From the NCBI GenBank assembly GCA_030737835.1, contig CM060849.1:15419216-15483215 (forward strand): 64,000 bases of DNA, in the 5' to 3' direction. This DNA is from Acorus gramineus (taxonomy: Eukaryota > Streptophyta > Magnoliopsida > Acorales > Acoraceae). The notes under the pieces are model-generated. The model had not been told where the DNA came from. It made no database searches and saw only the letters and a list, made by a program, of their open reading frames with translations. This document shows positions 48,845 to 62,009 of this stretch, piece by piece; positions within the stretch are counted from its first letter, which is position 1, and every line of letters starts with the position of its first letter. A program made the position numbers and the translations under genes.

Positions 48845-51800
48845 TCAATGGATCATAAGGCGACTCTCTCTTCTTTTTCTTGACAATATCCTCCTAAGCA
48901 AGCCAAATCCGCCTCTTCGTTTCTTAGGCACAACAAGTGCGAGAGCCAACGTATTCAAGCCTTTGTTCTTTGGTTCATTTGTACTTGGAGAATATGTGGT
49001 GGTGCAAATGATTTCTTTTGTCTTGGGGGAGTTGAGCTCATCGGACTTTGATTCATCTTCAGCGAGCATCTGGTCACGCAGTGGTAGATGGCGGTTGTTT
49101 TTAGCATTCAAAGGGTTTGGCATTGCTTTTTCAAAGAGAACTGCATCTCTTGGGGAAGCCAAGGCCTTCAGCTGTTTTCCTAAGTTCAAAATAGTTTCTT
49201 GGCATTCCGCCAACTTTTCGGAAGCTGCTGAGATCTCCCAATCCTTTCAACGCAGAAAACAACACACATTGAGTAATTGGAGTTACATGCAGTATCACAA
49301 CAGAAATCTAAAGATCAGAACTTTTAAAAACATTCAGCCAAATTAAAATATGGCCTTAATATAGAGAGTGTTCGACACCACTCAAATACATGTTCGTGCC
49401 ACACACAGAGAAATCAACATCAGCACCTTCAACAAGTTTGATATTTTTTGTTTCAATTCTGTGTTAAATGCTATGCATCGTTTCGGTTTTTAGTTGGATG
49501 TTGGTAGATGGATATCATGACATGATTATAAAACCCAAAGGATACAAAACTAATTTCGTGAAGAAATCCTAAGACACAAATTCAAGGTGCATTGAAAATG
49601 CAACTTCATATTTTCCTGCCACAATTCATGGATGAATAATTTACACTCATGAGAAACAAGAGTACTGCATTTTTTTTTTTTTGTCAACTATTAGATAGCT
49701 TATATTTGAATTATTTCTCAAACTATGAAACCCATGACCTGCATTATATATTTATCAGGTATACATGCACAGATGTGAATGCCGGCTGCAAAAAGAATGC
49801 CAACCTCATTTTTTATAATTAAATACATGCACTAATGAGTACAAAAGAATCATAATTTCTCAAGAAAAATAAAGGCTCTTACCGTTCTGAGAACCCTTTC
49901 CTCTTGATCCACTTCATGCTTCGGAAGCTCCTTATTGCCCACGCTACAAAAACAAGCACAGTTGGCATGTTAGGAATTTCAATAAATCAAAGAAGTTAAC
50001 AATACAGTAATATGGATTAACATTAAAGATAATACCTATCTAAATGGAGTTGTAACTCTTGGCATGTTGCTTCTGATTCCCCATAACTGCTATTTTGAAG
50101 TGATGAAGACTTCTGCTGAACCTCAACTTTGGCAAAAGCGACATGTGAGTTAATGTCTTCATTAGGATAATGATTTTCAATCTCATCCCCACCCAGTCCT
50201 TGTGATTCTTTAACTGCTGCTAGTTCCACTTGTAAGCTAGAAATGTTCTGTGCTGATTCCTGAAGTTGAGTAATTAAGGATTTGTTCTTGTTTGTTTCTG
50301 AGTGTAGTCTCTCTTCCAAATCCTTCTTTCGAGTCTCCATGCCAGTGATCTCATGTTTCATTTTCTTATTTTCCTGTTTAAGTTTTAGCTCAATCTCCTC
50401 CATCTGGGACAAAATATATAGAATATTTGGAGCAGACATGGGGAAAGATGTCACTTCATTTGGTGGTTGGCATTCTTGAGTTACCTTTCTTATTTCCAAA
50501 TTTGGGCTGCTCCCCATCTCAACTTGGCATTCACTGTGTGTTTCATCACAGTCGAATTCCTTCCTGATTGCATCTCTCATGCTCGAAACATCTTGAAGCG
50601 AAAAGCAGTGGTTCATAATCCATTCCAGGGTAGTTGTTAGTTCTGCAACAAATTTTTCAATGTTTGCCTTTCCACGCAAGAGATCATTGCAAACGAGAAG
50701 AAAATGTTGCAGAACTGAATCGAGTTCCGAATTTTTCCATTGAAAAATGCGGGCTACGTATCCATTAGGTGCTGCAGAGCTCTTGTTAAGAACTGAACCA
50801 TCAGCACCTCCTGACAATATCTGTTGATTACCGTAGTCCACGAAAGGTGGCTGCCTCACCCCTTCAATAAGTTCAATCACTTTGCATATAGATTTTTCCA
50901 AATCGGATTGAGACTGATTTACAGTATTTGTTCCATCATATGAATCTGAAGACTTCGGTGGAGGTTTCGAAGAGCTGTTACCATTGACCGAAGAAGAGTT
51001 ACCCCCGCTTGAGTGATTCATGTTTGTCAAAGCAATTCTGACCTCTTGGAGCATATAATCAAGACTTTTTTGTGTAGCATGATGCTTCTCAAAGATTACT
51101 TGTAAGATATCTTGAATCCAACTGCTATCATTTTCAACTGACAAATGATTCGACGTTACTCCATAGTTTGTACTCTCAGAACCAGCATGACCATTGGCAA
51201 CCAGGATTATCTCTTTACCTGTTACCTGAGATGGAGATGACAAAAGGTTGGTTTGGGAAGGGGCCAAAATTGGTGTGTGCTCCTCCATAAGACAATTAGA
51301 GCATTCAGACGACTTATCTACCGAAACAATCGCCATTCTTTCCATCTCAACAAAATCATCTAATAAACTCAAGTCGGATTCACCAAAGCTTCTACATGAT
51401 GATGCCCTTTGTTTCCCATTTTTAAAATGATCCAGTTCTACTATTAAAGCAGAGGCCCAAGATTCAGCACAGCTGACATTGTCATCATTCCCGCCATTCT
51501 CGGATATTGAAGCTAGAGGAAGCTCATATGATACAGGACTTCTCCTTGCCAGTTCAAGTAGGGAATCTCCTTTTGTCAGCTCTCCTAGCTGCGCTTCAAC
51601 CTGCGATAACTTGGAAGATGTACGGGCACACAAGGTCCTTGATGATTGAAGCTCGACATTTTTCTTTGTTAGCTCTTCCTTCAATATTTTATTTTCTTCT
51701 TCCATTGTGACTAGCCTTTCAAGGAGAGGGTCCACCCTTTTATTAGAGGCATCATGGTAATTCTCCCAAGAGGAATGCTTCACCAGCGTACCTCCCATTG

Positions 51801-53909
51801 GATGATTTGATCTCTTGTTTCTTGAGTCGACACCATTTCTTCCCAACAATTCAACTTCACTTCTCATCTTTGCCAAAGCAGCTGGACCTGGTAAACGTTT
51901 CCGGACGAGGACACGTAATTTCTGACATTCACTTTCTAACTTGGCAATCTTCTTTGCGCTCTCAACATATTGCTTGTGGGATGCATCCGCAGATCTCATA
52001 TTGAATTCCCTCTCCTGACTCCGGATTTGAAGCTCTTTCTCAAGCATGCGCACTTCGTACCTCAGAGAAGCGTTATTTTTCTCTGTGGAATCAAGTCTAA
52101 CAGTCAATGCATTGAAGTCTGCTTCAGCCCGAGACTTGGACTTGGTTAGATCTTCAATGACCTTTTCTTTGACCTCAATTTCCTTTCTCAGATTACTATT
52201 CTCAACACCCAATTCAGAAAGCCTTGCACTTGTTTCTGCTAGCTTATCTTCTATGCTTGTTTGAATTCTGTCAAGCTCTCTGGTGTTTTTCATCACAATA
52301 TCATGAATCTTTTGCTCATATTCTTCTTTAGAGTCATGCAACTTCTGCATAGATTCCTTCAAAGCTGCATTTAGATTAGCTATCATTTCTTCTGCAGTGC
52401 TTCTCTGTTGTAAAGCATCATCCAGTGCTCGCTTGTTTGATGATGCCTCTGCTCTTGCCTTTTCCCATCCTGAATTGTGGAAAATGAAGTTCAATACCAG
52501 TATGATTGAAAATGCAACAAATAATTGCAAAGGAAGACCAGTGAATAATGCACATAAACTTATCTAGCGAGAAGCTAACCTGCGATTGCATCCTCAGCCA
52601 CCTTTTTACGTTGCACCAGAATGTCGTCTTTGGCATATGATTCAGAGAGAGCTGAAGATAATTTTTCGTTTAGAATTACCAAAGACTTCTCAAGTTCTGC
52701 AGCACTCTCCATTTCATGAGCCTGTATCGGGTCATGCAGAGACTTAGCAATTCCTATTTGTAAATATAATATAACATGGAGTTTTTCTTTCCCTTGAATT
52801 ACAAAGGTAACCGAACAATTGAAATACTGCATTTTAAAATTATGCTTGAGTAGACTACACTGTACATATAGCCTATTTACGTAAGTTTCCAAATGATGAT
52901 CATTGAAAATACTAGGGGAGTCTTGAAATTCAGGGTAGGTGTCACCATCTAATCTTTAAACGTGTGCATATATTCAAGGAAGACATAAACAGATAAGACT
53001 CCAAAGTCATTGGTTCATGAAACCACAAGTTACCATGTGGGGGAGACTGCTAGTGCCTTAATAAAGTTTCGCATAAATTTGTTATTTATGTCATATGATT
53101 TTCTGGAATTTGAATACAATACAAAAGTTATAGACTCTACAAATTAAAACAGCGTTTGAGTATATTTTTCAAAAATCCTTTATATGAGTTTTTGATGTTT
53201 CAATCTGCAAGACTAATGTAGGACAATTTGTTTTATGAGATATTAAGATAATATTATCTGGGGACTTTTGCCTATTGAAATTTACAATTCCAGGAGAATT
53301 AAAATGATCAAATTAGATCGATGATAGAGAGACTGATGCGTGGTAGATTCCTGCTGCACAATAGGAAAATTTGCAAGGTGAAAGATATAATCCAATTCAA
53401 TATGGACAATGATTTGGATTATAGAAGACTACAGTTTGCAGTACTTGAAAAGATACAACCTATATCAGAATCAAATAAAATCAATAAAATAAAAATACAA
53501 TCTCTAACACATCCTGATTAAGCAAAACTTCACTTGTAAAATCCCAAATATCATGCATGATGGTTTAACTTTGAATTTTATAGAAGACTATTTACAGTTT
53601 AACCCACATGCCAAAAAATGATTTTTTTTTTTTTATTATTTTGGGGTGGGGGGATTGGAAATTGGGATTAGCCAAGGCTGAAGTCAATAAATAAGACATT
53701 GGGATTGCAAGTTATACTCAGATCATCAGATTACATCTGCCATCTGAAAATTCAAGAAACAAAATTTAACCATACAAAATCAGAGATAACCCAATTATCT
53801 TTTCACTTTTCCTTTGAAAAAAAAACTCGGTTTTTTTTTTTTTGTCACTTACAGTAATAGTCTTTTCAGAGGATTTCCTCCTCCATAACCATGTTTTGTG
53901 ATGATCCAT
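48845..53909 (-). CDS. Filament-like plant protein (FPP), long coiled-coil protein
   Basis: Coding exons in transcript order: 53909-53853, 52721-52580, 52469-50036, 49943-49883, 49243-48845, with consistent phases, giving 1030 aa, usual for FPPs (DUF869 family). The N-terminus begins MDHHKTWLWRRKSSEKT, the WLWRRKS signature of the family. Heptad-rich coiled coil covers about 20-300 and resumes near 720-960. The middle is Ser/Asn-rich and less ordered. The C-terminus has ECQETILNLGKQLKALASP and a basic KKRRGGFGLL tail. For exon 2 I chose the acceptor at 52722 (GATACAG|GCTCATG), because the AG about 31 nt earlier would shift frame. FPPs were first described as partners of a nuclear-envelope protein, and some members link vesicles to microtubules; this one's role is unknown. 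Intact, single copy here. Confidence 0.95.
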
Positions 53910-53919
53910 GCTTCAATTC

Positions 53920-54358
53920 CTGCTAACAACAGGGGAGACATAGTATATATTAGGAACAGATTTCAACAATCATAAAATTTTGCATAGACCAAAGTCGACT
54001 AAAAAAAAGCATAAACATATATCAGATGCTTTCAGATTTCCAGAGAAATATGTACCCAGTCACTGGGATGGTGAATAACGCATCAAAAAACGATCGAATC
54101 CAAACGATCAACAAACAAATATGAAGTTCAAGCATATGTAACATCCATTGTTGATACAGGGAAGTGATGACCAAATTTGGTATTAGTTGAACATTCAAAG
54201 TATTATTTTCAATTGAATCTCAAGTGGAAAAAAAGAAAGGTTCACAACAACTCCACAGAACACCAATATTTAGATAAACTTTGAAGCCAAAAACAGACAA
54301 CAAAACCATGAAGAACAACCAACCCACAATGCAGAAACCTCTAAAGAACAACATTTAC
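53920..54358 (-). other. Predicted 5'UTR intron of the FPP gene
   Basis: On the minus strand, donor TTTGAG|GTAAATG (54358) and acceptor GTTGTTAGCAG|GAATTG (53920) bound a 439-nt AT-rich segment ending 11 nt before the start codon. The acceptor directly before the ATG context is the main evidence. A 5'UTR exon would then lie upstream of 54358. Confidence 0.6.
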
Positions 54359-54582
54359 CTCAAAAACACAGAACAAGAACTCCTAGTAATGATACTATCC
54401 CAATGAGGTTGTGAAGGTGTGCTTCAATGCATGAAAATCACAGTAGAAGCCAAAGAAGAGAAGAGGAAGAGTCATAGAAGAAGCTTATGTGAGGACAGAA
54501 GGCCATTAAAGAGTTTGGGTGGGCATTAGAAAAGCAGAGGAGGGTATGAAAACGTCGACCCACAAAGGAAAAAGAGTACATG

Positions 54583-54653
54583 CACACGAAGAGAGATAGA
54601 GAGAGTCAGAGAGAGAGAGAGAGTTTGGTAGAGAGAGAGAGAGAGGGGACCAA
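54583..54653. repeat. GA microsatellite upstream of the FPP gene
   Basis: Interrupted (GA)n runs, TC-rich on the coding strand. CT-rich tracts of this kind are common in plant 5'UTRs and core promoters, which fits the position just beyond the predicted 5'UTR exon. Confidence 0.85.
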
Positions 54654-54682
54654 GTGTCGGCGGGCATTGACACGAGAGGGAA

Positions 54683-54695
54683 GGGGGGGGGGGGG
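54683..54695. repeat. G13 homopolymer
   Basis: A 13-base G run in the FPP promoter region, C13 on the coding strand. It is prone to length error in sequencing and assembly. Confidence 0.9.
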
Positions 54696-55707
54696 TCAAT
54701 AGCGGTTGAGCTGTTGCTTTGCCTGACCACGGTGAGTTGTGTTAAAAGCAATAGTTACTGCTCACTGATGTGATACATATATTATTTCTGCATTTTCCCT
54801 CTTATAAATTAATAATTACTTATATATATATAAAAACATTTTAAATTTTAAATTAAATTTAAATAAATTATAAATTTCTCAGTTGAATTTTATAAAAATT
54901 TGCTACAGTTTTTTTTATTATAATATAAAAAAATATCACATGATATTTGAATTTATCTTTATATTTTAAATGGAATGAATTTTCTAGATGATTGAATATT
55001 TTATTAAATATTTTAGTTATTCAAATCATTACATATTATATAATTAGGTTTACGTGTAATTGGCATGTGTATGAAACCAGTATTATACGTCATGTAGTCG
55101 GAGGGACCAGTGAACAACAATATATATTTTTTGTTCAAAAATTTTGTTTTAAAGTCTGATGATACATTAGTAACTTATATACTAGTGTCGGTTAATATAC
55201 TCTACTTATGTAATGTTTGTTCTATTAAATCTTTTTATTTTTTATAAAATAAAAATATGTATTGATTTATGTAGGTATATACATATTTTTTATAATGTAT
55301 TTTATTAGGTGAGTGATATAGTTGTATTTGGGATTGAATATATTTTTTTTTTTATGGAACAAAAAATTTCGCATCAAGAACTGTTTATAAATCATTTCAT
55401 ATACTTGAACAATGGATATTTTTTAAAAAATGGACAAACTTACATTTTATTTTATTTTTTTGAGATTCTAGTTGTCTTGAAATCGTGGTTTTTTATATTA
55501 TTTTGTGTTGAGCACTTAAGAACCTTAATCTCCATTTGGGGGTTGTTACACGTATTCATATATCTCGTTAACCACATATGATGTTTATATTTTTTTTTCT
55601 ATGAGTCCAGTCATGTAATATTTCATATATATATATATATATAACTTTGTGATTAATTTTACAGTCAAGCTGAAAAGACTACATCTGTCTGTTTACTATA
55701 CGTCATA

Positions 55708-56047
55708 GGCCTTGTTTGATTGCACGTTTGGGACATGTTTTGTTTTTTGAAAAGCTAAAAAGTTAAAATCGTGCAGCCAAACGGGGCAGCTTTATTCAGA
55801 ATCGGAAGTTGAATTCCTTTTAATTTTTCTCTCAAAATCCGTGTTTTGAAAAGCTAAAAAAACGTTTTTTTGTTGGAATCGATTTTTTTAATTGAAAAAC
55901 AATTTTCTCCGCTAAACATCAACTGCTTTCAAATATTGATTTCTGAATTAAAAAAAAATATCCCAATAAAAATCAATGTCTAAAATCATCTTAAAAAATA
56001 GTTTTATTTTAAAAGCTATTTTTCAATCTGTGTTTTCAAACGGACCC
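55708..56047. mobile_element. Tourist- or hAT-like MITE
   Basis: The left end GGCCTTGTTTGATTGCACG and the right end TGTTTTCAAACGGACCC (complement GGGTCCGTTTGA) form imperfect terminal repeats. The interior contains two copies of 'ttttgaaaagctaaaaa'. The target duplication is unclear (TA on both sides), so the superfamily is uncertain. Confidence 0.6.
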
Positions 56048-59000
56048 TATATCTATACGCGGATTTCCTGGAAAAGTATAAGCTATTATATTGAATTCAC
56101 GTTGTATATAATGGCAACTATTATTTGGGTGTATAAGCACGGGTGAGCATGCATACACCATGGTGGACCCCGCATGCACCACTAACTTGATAACAATTCT
56201 TTTTTTTTTTAATTAGCAAGCATTAGCTTTTCAAAGAGCATGTTTATGGCTTATCTATACAGTCCTCTTGGATAACTTTCTTATGCAAGGCTCTGTATAA
56301 TAACTTACTCCACTAAATTCTAATATAAATGGAACTTCTTGATACATTTTACAGTAGGACTATGAATAATTGCACATGGTTTATTGGCAATGATGTTGAC
56401 AAGGAATTCGATGGTAATAATGGAGTGAACAAGGTGTCTGTTTATTTATAACTTTGTAAAAGTCATCCTTATTTCTGGAAACATGTTTCAGCTGAAGAAA
56501 TTAATATATAATGAAACAAAAGTTTCTTTTGATCATAGCAACCCTGTGAAGAATCTCATGATAGTTGTGGACTTCTAAAAGTAGTATTTTTCTTTTTCTT
56601 TTTGGTGTTAAGACTTCTAAAGTAGTATTTGCATATTATGCTTTTGCTGTAATTTTTATATAATCCAAACTCGTTTTTAAACTCCCAATTAATAATTTTA
56701 ATTTTTAAAGAAAATGAATAATATTGTTTAGTTACAAAAATAATTTTCAAGAAATAATAAATGTGTCTAATCAAAAGCTAATTTCAAAATATGTCTTCAA
56801 ATAAAAATGTTATTTTTCAAACTCATTTTCAAACACTATCCTGAGCTAGTACATTGCGATTTTATTTTTGAGTGTGCAATCTTGATTGATCATTTTAGTT
56901 TTGCGAAATGGATAAAGAAAGAATATGTTTAGTCCTCAAACTCTATCTGGATATCGTGATAGAACTATTCACATTTGATAGTTTTAACAGATAGATAACA
57001 ATCTATGCAACCTAACATACATTTTTTTTGTTTGATTGATTTTTTATTATTTTTATTAAAATATAAATGTAAAATTTATATTTTAATTTTTTAGTTTATA
57101 GAAAGTTGATGAATAAAAGATGAATAAAAGTATTACTTTTTAAGTAACAATTCTATCCTTAAATATGTATTTTGTATTCGAGAATGTGTATAAAAAATGT
57201 AACAAAAAGTTTTTCAATTCATTGATATAAATGGTAAACAATTTAGACTCATTTGGATTATATAGTTCTCAAGGCTTATTTTAAGTTATTGTGTCATAAC
57301 TATTATATCTTTTTTATTAAGGAAACAATTTATTTTTTTTCGGCTTCGAGAACTTCTTGGTGACATATTGTATTATGTGGGCAGCTAAAATATAATAATA
57401 ATGCATTGGTAACTTAATTATAATGAATATTCTTAAGAATTTTATAAAGGGAAGCAAATATATTTTATTTTCGATCTTGCTTACTCATCCAAATCTATAA
57501 TTATATAGAAATAAGAAAAATATAAGTTAGAAAATTATCCAAACAAAGAATCATCTAATTCTCATTTATCATATTTAACAATTTTATGCTAATGAATAAA
57601 ATTTGAATTAAAGAAGTTTACATTATAGTGTATATTTAAATTCGATCACCCATTGGTAAAAAAAAAAAAAACTATCAAAAACTGATAATGTTGGCCCTTG
57701 TTTGGGTCCATCATCAACATTTTTTTTTATTTCTCCTAACTTTGGCATACCTTATGTTCCTACTTTAAAATAAAAAAGAAAAGATAAAGAGTTTTTAATC
57801 ATTGGATATGATTCTCTTTGATGATTAGGTCGGCCCATCACCTTCCTTGCACTTGTAAAATACTATGATTTCTCATTCTCCCATGAAATGCCATTGCCAG
57901 CTAAGGGCACCAGGGAACATTTTTATGGTTTTCTCTTATGCCTGCCCTTCTTTAGGATCATGACACATGATCATTCTAATTTTATATCATCAACAATGTG
58001 ACAAAAATCCAAATCTTTGATAAAAAAAAATGATATCAAATCATGAGATTCAAAAGCTTATCCAATTAATATAATTTATATAATCAGTTTTTCTTGTCTT
58101 TCATGTACAGGGATGTAAATGCACAAATATTTACAACATCGAGCATAAACAGTAACTCCATCCGCGCTATTAAACAAGAAAAAAAAAGTCTGCTGAAGTA
58201 ATTCAAACCCAGATTTTAGGGCTTTAGAATTAGAATACACATCCTGTTCTTTTGGTCTATTTTTAACCTTTGAATCATATACATAAAGGTATATAATAAT
58301 AAATAATTTCTTATGTAAATGCATATATTCTAAAATAAAATTGTAGGGTTAAATGTGGTTAACATGAAGTGTGGGCATATTATTTTTCTCACGAAATTGT
58401 TAAAATCTATCATTTTTTACAACCTTTGTTTATTGTCTACATAGATTTTTATTTTTTTAAGTATATACTTAACAAATAAAATGTAATATTTTATTTAAAA
58501 TATAATCATATGTGTAGAATGCACATTTTTTTATATTTTTTTAATAAAATATTTATTGTCACGGTAGAGTATATATATATTATATTAGTCGATTACATAT
58601 ATTATATTAGTGAAGTGACAATTATAAGTATGTTTGTAAAATTGATTGTTATCAACACCCTTTTTTCAAGTCTTATATTTTAAAATATGTACCGTTCCCA
58701 CTCTAAGATTAGGTCGGATTGAATCAAGTTTTATAAATATCATATATAATAAATTAAATTATCTAACAAATTAAATTATTTTTTACCATAGAAGGGAGTA
58801 GACTCATACTAAATTCAATACAAGAAGAATAGACATCATAAATACATAAAATACAAATTGTTCTTCCTAACATTCATCACATAAAACATTTTGAAAATCG
58901 ATCAAACATTTCAAAATACATAATAGAAAATCAATTTTTTGAATTAAATTAATGTAAGACCATAAAAGGATTTTCGTTAGGAAATGAAATATGAAATGAT

Positions 59001-59339
59001 AAGAAAAAAAATATAATTTTATAGTTTCTAAAATAAATATAATCGGATTCCAAATTCAATACCTGAATCCAACCCAAACAATTGCAATGAATCGAGATGG
59101 GTTGAAATGATTTTTAAAAGCATGGGACCTAAATTTATCTCAATAAGGTTGAATTGAATCGGATTACCAATAAAACCTACCCACTACAATCCATCCCCTT
59201 GTTACATGAGTGAAATATTTTTCCGATGAGGTATCTGTTTTTTCCTCCTCATACAAAAATTCATCCACAGGTCCATTCATGTAAAAACCAAATAAATACA
59301 CACTTTTTAATTGTAACTTTTCACTGCTTTACTAATTAA

Positions 59340-59555
59340 GTCCCTGTTTGGAACCAATTGGATTTTGTTTTTGTAAAATCAGTTTTTAATTGGTTGGTTT
59401 CAAATAAGTACTTTTGAACTTCAATTTTTTTATTTCAAATTTTAGTTTTAAATCAACAAAATAAAATTTTATGAAAAATTGTTTAGAGTAGCTTTTGCAT
59501 AAACAATTTAGAGCCTTATTTTATTTTTATTTTGAAGTATGTTCCAAACGGTGCC
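59340..59555. mobile_element. Short Tourist-like MITE with TAA target duplication
   Basis: A 216-bp element beginning GTCCCTGTTTGGAAC and ending GTTCCAAACGGTGCC. It is flanked by TAA (59337-59339 and 59556-59558). The ends form a good inverted repeat, and the interior is AT-rich without coding capacity. Confidence 0.85.
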
Positions 59556-59728
59556 TAAAAGGCAGATAATATATTATTACTGATATAAAAACACTTGAAA
59601 GAAATCACAAATTTAATATTGGATAATTTTATTTTATATGCTTTTGATAGAGGTAGTTTTGCACTTGCAAAAAATATTAAATCATTTTAATTTTTTGATG
59701 TGATTACATTCATTAATCTAGAAATTAA

Positions 59729-60257
59729 CCCCTCGTATGGGGTGTGACATTAGGTTATTCGCTCCCGATAGCTATACTGGGATAGATAACAATCTAGGCT
59801 GAATAAGCAATTTTTGTTTGGTTGTCTTTTTTGTTATTCTCATTGGGAAACGTAAAAATGACTTTTTTGTTGTTTGGTTCACCTTGGATAAAGTGATGAT
59901 AAATGGTTGATAAAAGATGAATAAAAGTTTATGATTTTTTAAATGACAATTATACCCCTTGAGAATAGTGTGAGAGATATATGATTGATTTGATAGATGT
60001 GACAGTTTTTGAAATCTATGTGAGTCTGTTAGGTGAGATAAAATTTTTAAAATGACAGAGAAGAGTATTTTTATCCATTGACATAGATAAGCCTTGATAA
60101 GCAATTCCAACATTTCCTTAGAATAGTTATCAGGCCTTATTCTAGCTTATCCAGACATAACTATCGGGGTTTATTCTATCAAAACAAACAACTTTTTTTA
60201 GCTATTCTCATTTATTCTTCATTATTCTGGCTTTATGTTCCATGCCATACGGAGGGG
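59729..60257 (+). mobile_element. Tourist-like MITE with TAA target duplication
   Basis: A 529-bp element beginning CCCCTCGTATGGGGTGTG and ending CATGCCATACGGAGGGG. It is flanked by TAA on both sides (59726-59728 and 60258-60260). It is colinear with the degenerate copy at 46880-47440. A second, reverse-oriented relative follows at about 60310. Confidence 0.85.
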
Positions 60258-60309
60258 TAAGAATTTATAATGTTTTGTACAAAAGTATTAAATCTCTTAT
60301 CAAATACGT

Positions 60310-60756
60310 TTGTTTTGGGAATAAGCTCCCGAATAACCCCGGATAACATCGGATAAGAGATAAAGCCTATTTGGAAACCTCAGATAACCCCTGATAAAGT
60401 ATGTCAGAATAAACTGGTATAAAGTGATATATGGATTCCAACCAACCCCTGAAATTAAAGTTATCATAAGTTATTCTACTCAAAGAATATGTGGACCCAC
60501 TGTCAAATCAACTGTCATCACCTCTTATAAATCACATATCAAATCAACTATCATTATTTTTTCACATTTTATAAATCATTATTCATACTTTATTCACATT
60601 TTATCCAAACAACAAAACATTTATTATTATGTTTACCAACGAGAATAATTCAAAACATAATCAAACACAAAATCACTTTATTTTTATTTATATTCACTTA
60701 TGCTTAAATAAATATATATCTAAGAATAAATCCTATTTCCGTTTCAAAGGGGTTTA
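60310..60756 (-). mobile_element. Tourist-like MITE, reverse orientation
   Basis: In reverse complement, the block 'gagaataattcaaaacataatcaaacacaaaatcac' and the 'gtggaccca.tgtcaaatcaac' block match the copy at 31350-31783. The right end is near CCGTTTCAAAGGGG. The limits are approximate. Its 74-codon frame is not a gene. Confidence 0.6.
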
Positions 60757-61963
60757 AAAGAAAAAAAAGATGTCACAAAGATGATTACATTACTGTTGAT
60801 AAAAGCATCATTATATTATGGCAAGAATTCCCACTACACAATCCTCATTTATTAGAAAACACTGGTCAATGTTAATGGATACCTCTCATTAGTTATCAGT
60901 CATCTGACACACCTTCCTTTAATTAAACTTTTATATTTTCCATTACTTCACATCCACCAAGAATCCTAAACAAACCCACTCACGAAAATATGAAAGATGT
61001 GGCCATGACTCATGAAAGCATCACTTTGGACCGATCATTGTTGTCCTCATGTGAGTCCAAATTAAAACAACAAACAAAGGTTTATCTCAACTTCATCCAT
61101 CCAACGGTCCATAAAACCATCAGTCAATTCTGTGTGGGACAAGATCAGTAGGTCTGATGGACCTTTCTTGTTGAAGATGATCTTTCAAATGCATGCCCAA
61201 CATGACAAGGACTTTTGAGAAGAAAATCTAAGAAGATCGGAGGAGTTCACAAGTCCACAACAATCCCACTTTTGTCTAGTAACAAAGACAACACAACAAC
61301 TCCTATTTCATTATTCCTTGGATGTCAGCCAAACCCATGCATTACCTTATATAGATGGACCTCTATGATCCATAGTTTTGTTTTTAAAATAAAAGGAAAA
61401 ACATACTGCTACTATTATTTTTTATTAACTTTGTTGTCAACGAATGTCATAGAAAAAAAAGAAAAATAAAGTGCGAGACAAACAAACTAACAAAAGACAG
61501 GAAAGAAAGGGTAAAAAAAGTTTCTACCACACCAGCCCGCGGCATTGCCCCACCCACTAATCCCCAATGCGAAGACAAATTTCTTCAAAGTGAATGCGGG
61601 TTTCTCTCAAAAGGTGAGACCCCAAATAAATGATAGTTTATCGAGTCAATTCGATTCGATGGTGTCGAAAGATGATAAAAAAAAAATCAATTTATTGTAT
61701 TCCACTTATATATGAATGCCTCCACAAGATTTTCACAGGACGAAGATATAACTGCCATTAGAAATAAATGCTATGCGAGCAGGTTAATTTCTTGACTCTA
61801 AATCCAATGACAAGATGCCCTAGATATACTCAAGAACTTGGGATTATCAGACTCTGATTTTCATGTCTCCTGATGGATAGTTCTCAATCCCTTTTGTAAA
61901 AGAAGATTAATTACAAAGAAGTGGTATAACTGCCAAAGAAGATTTACTGCACGGATGTGGTCC

Positions 61964-61986
61964 GGGTGGGGTGGGATGGGGTGGGG
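61964..61986 (+). other. G-quadruplex motif
   Basis: Five G-runs of 3-4 bases are separated by 1-2 bases (GGG, GGGG, GGG, GGGG, GGGG with T or AT loops). This satisfies the usual four-run, short-loop criterion with one run to spare. It stands alone in AT-rich intergenic DNA with no gene within 8 kb on the left and none recognised on the right. Confidence 0.75.
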
Positions 61987-62009
61987 ATCCTAACTTTCAC
62001 TGCATTCCA

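Noticed and set aside
48524-49346. 119- and 173-codon + strand frames near the FPP 3' end
   Set aside because: They overlap the last FPP exon in antisense, and the FPP frame has the conserved C-terminal motif.
59772-60113. 113-codon minus-strand frame
   Set aside because: It lies entirely within a Tourist-like MITE; similar frames recur in other copies (for example 47031-47267, 31398-31684).
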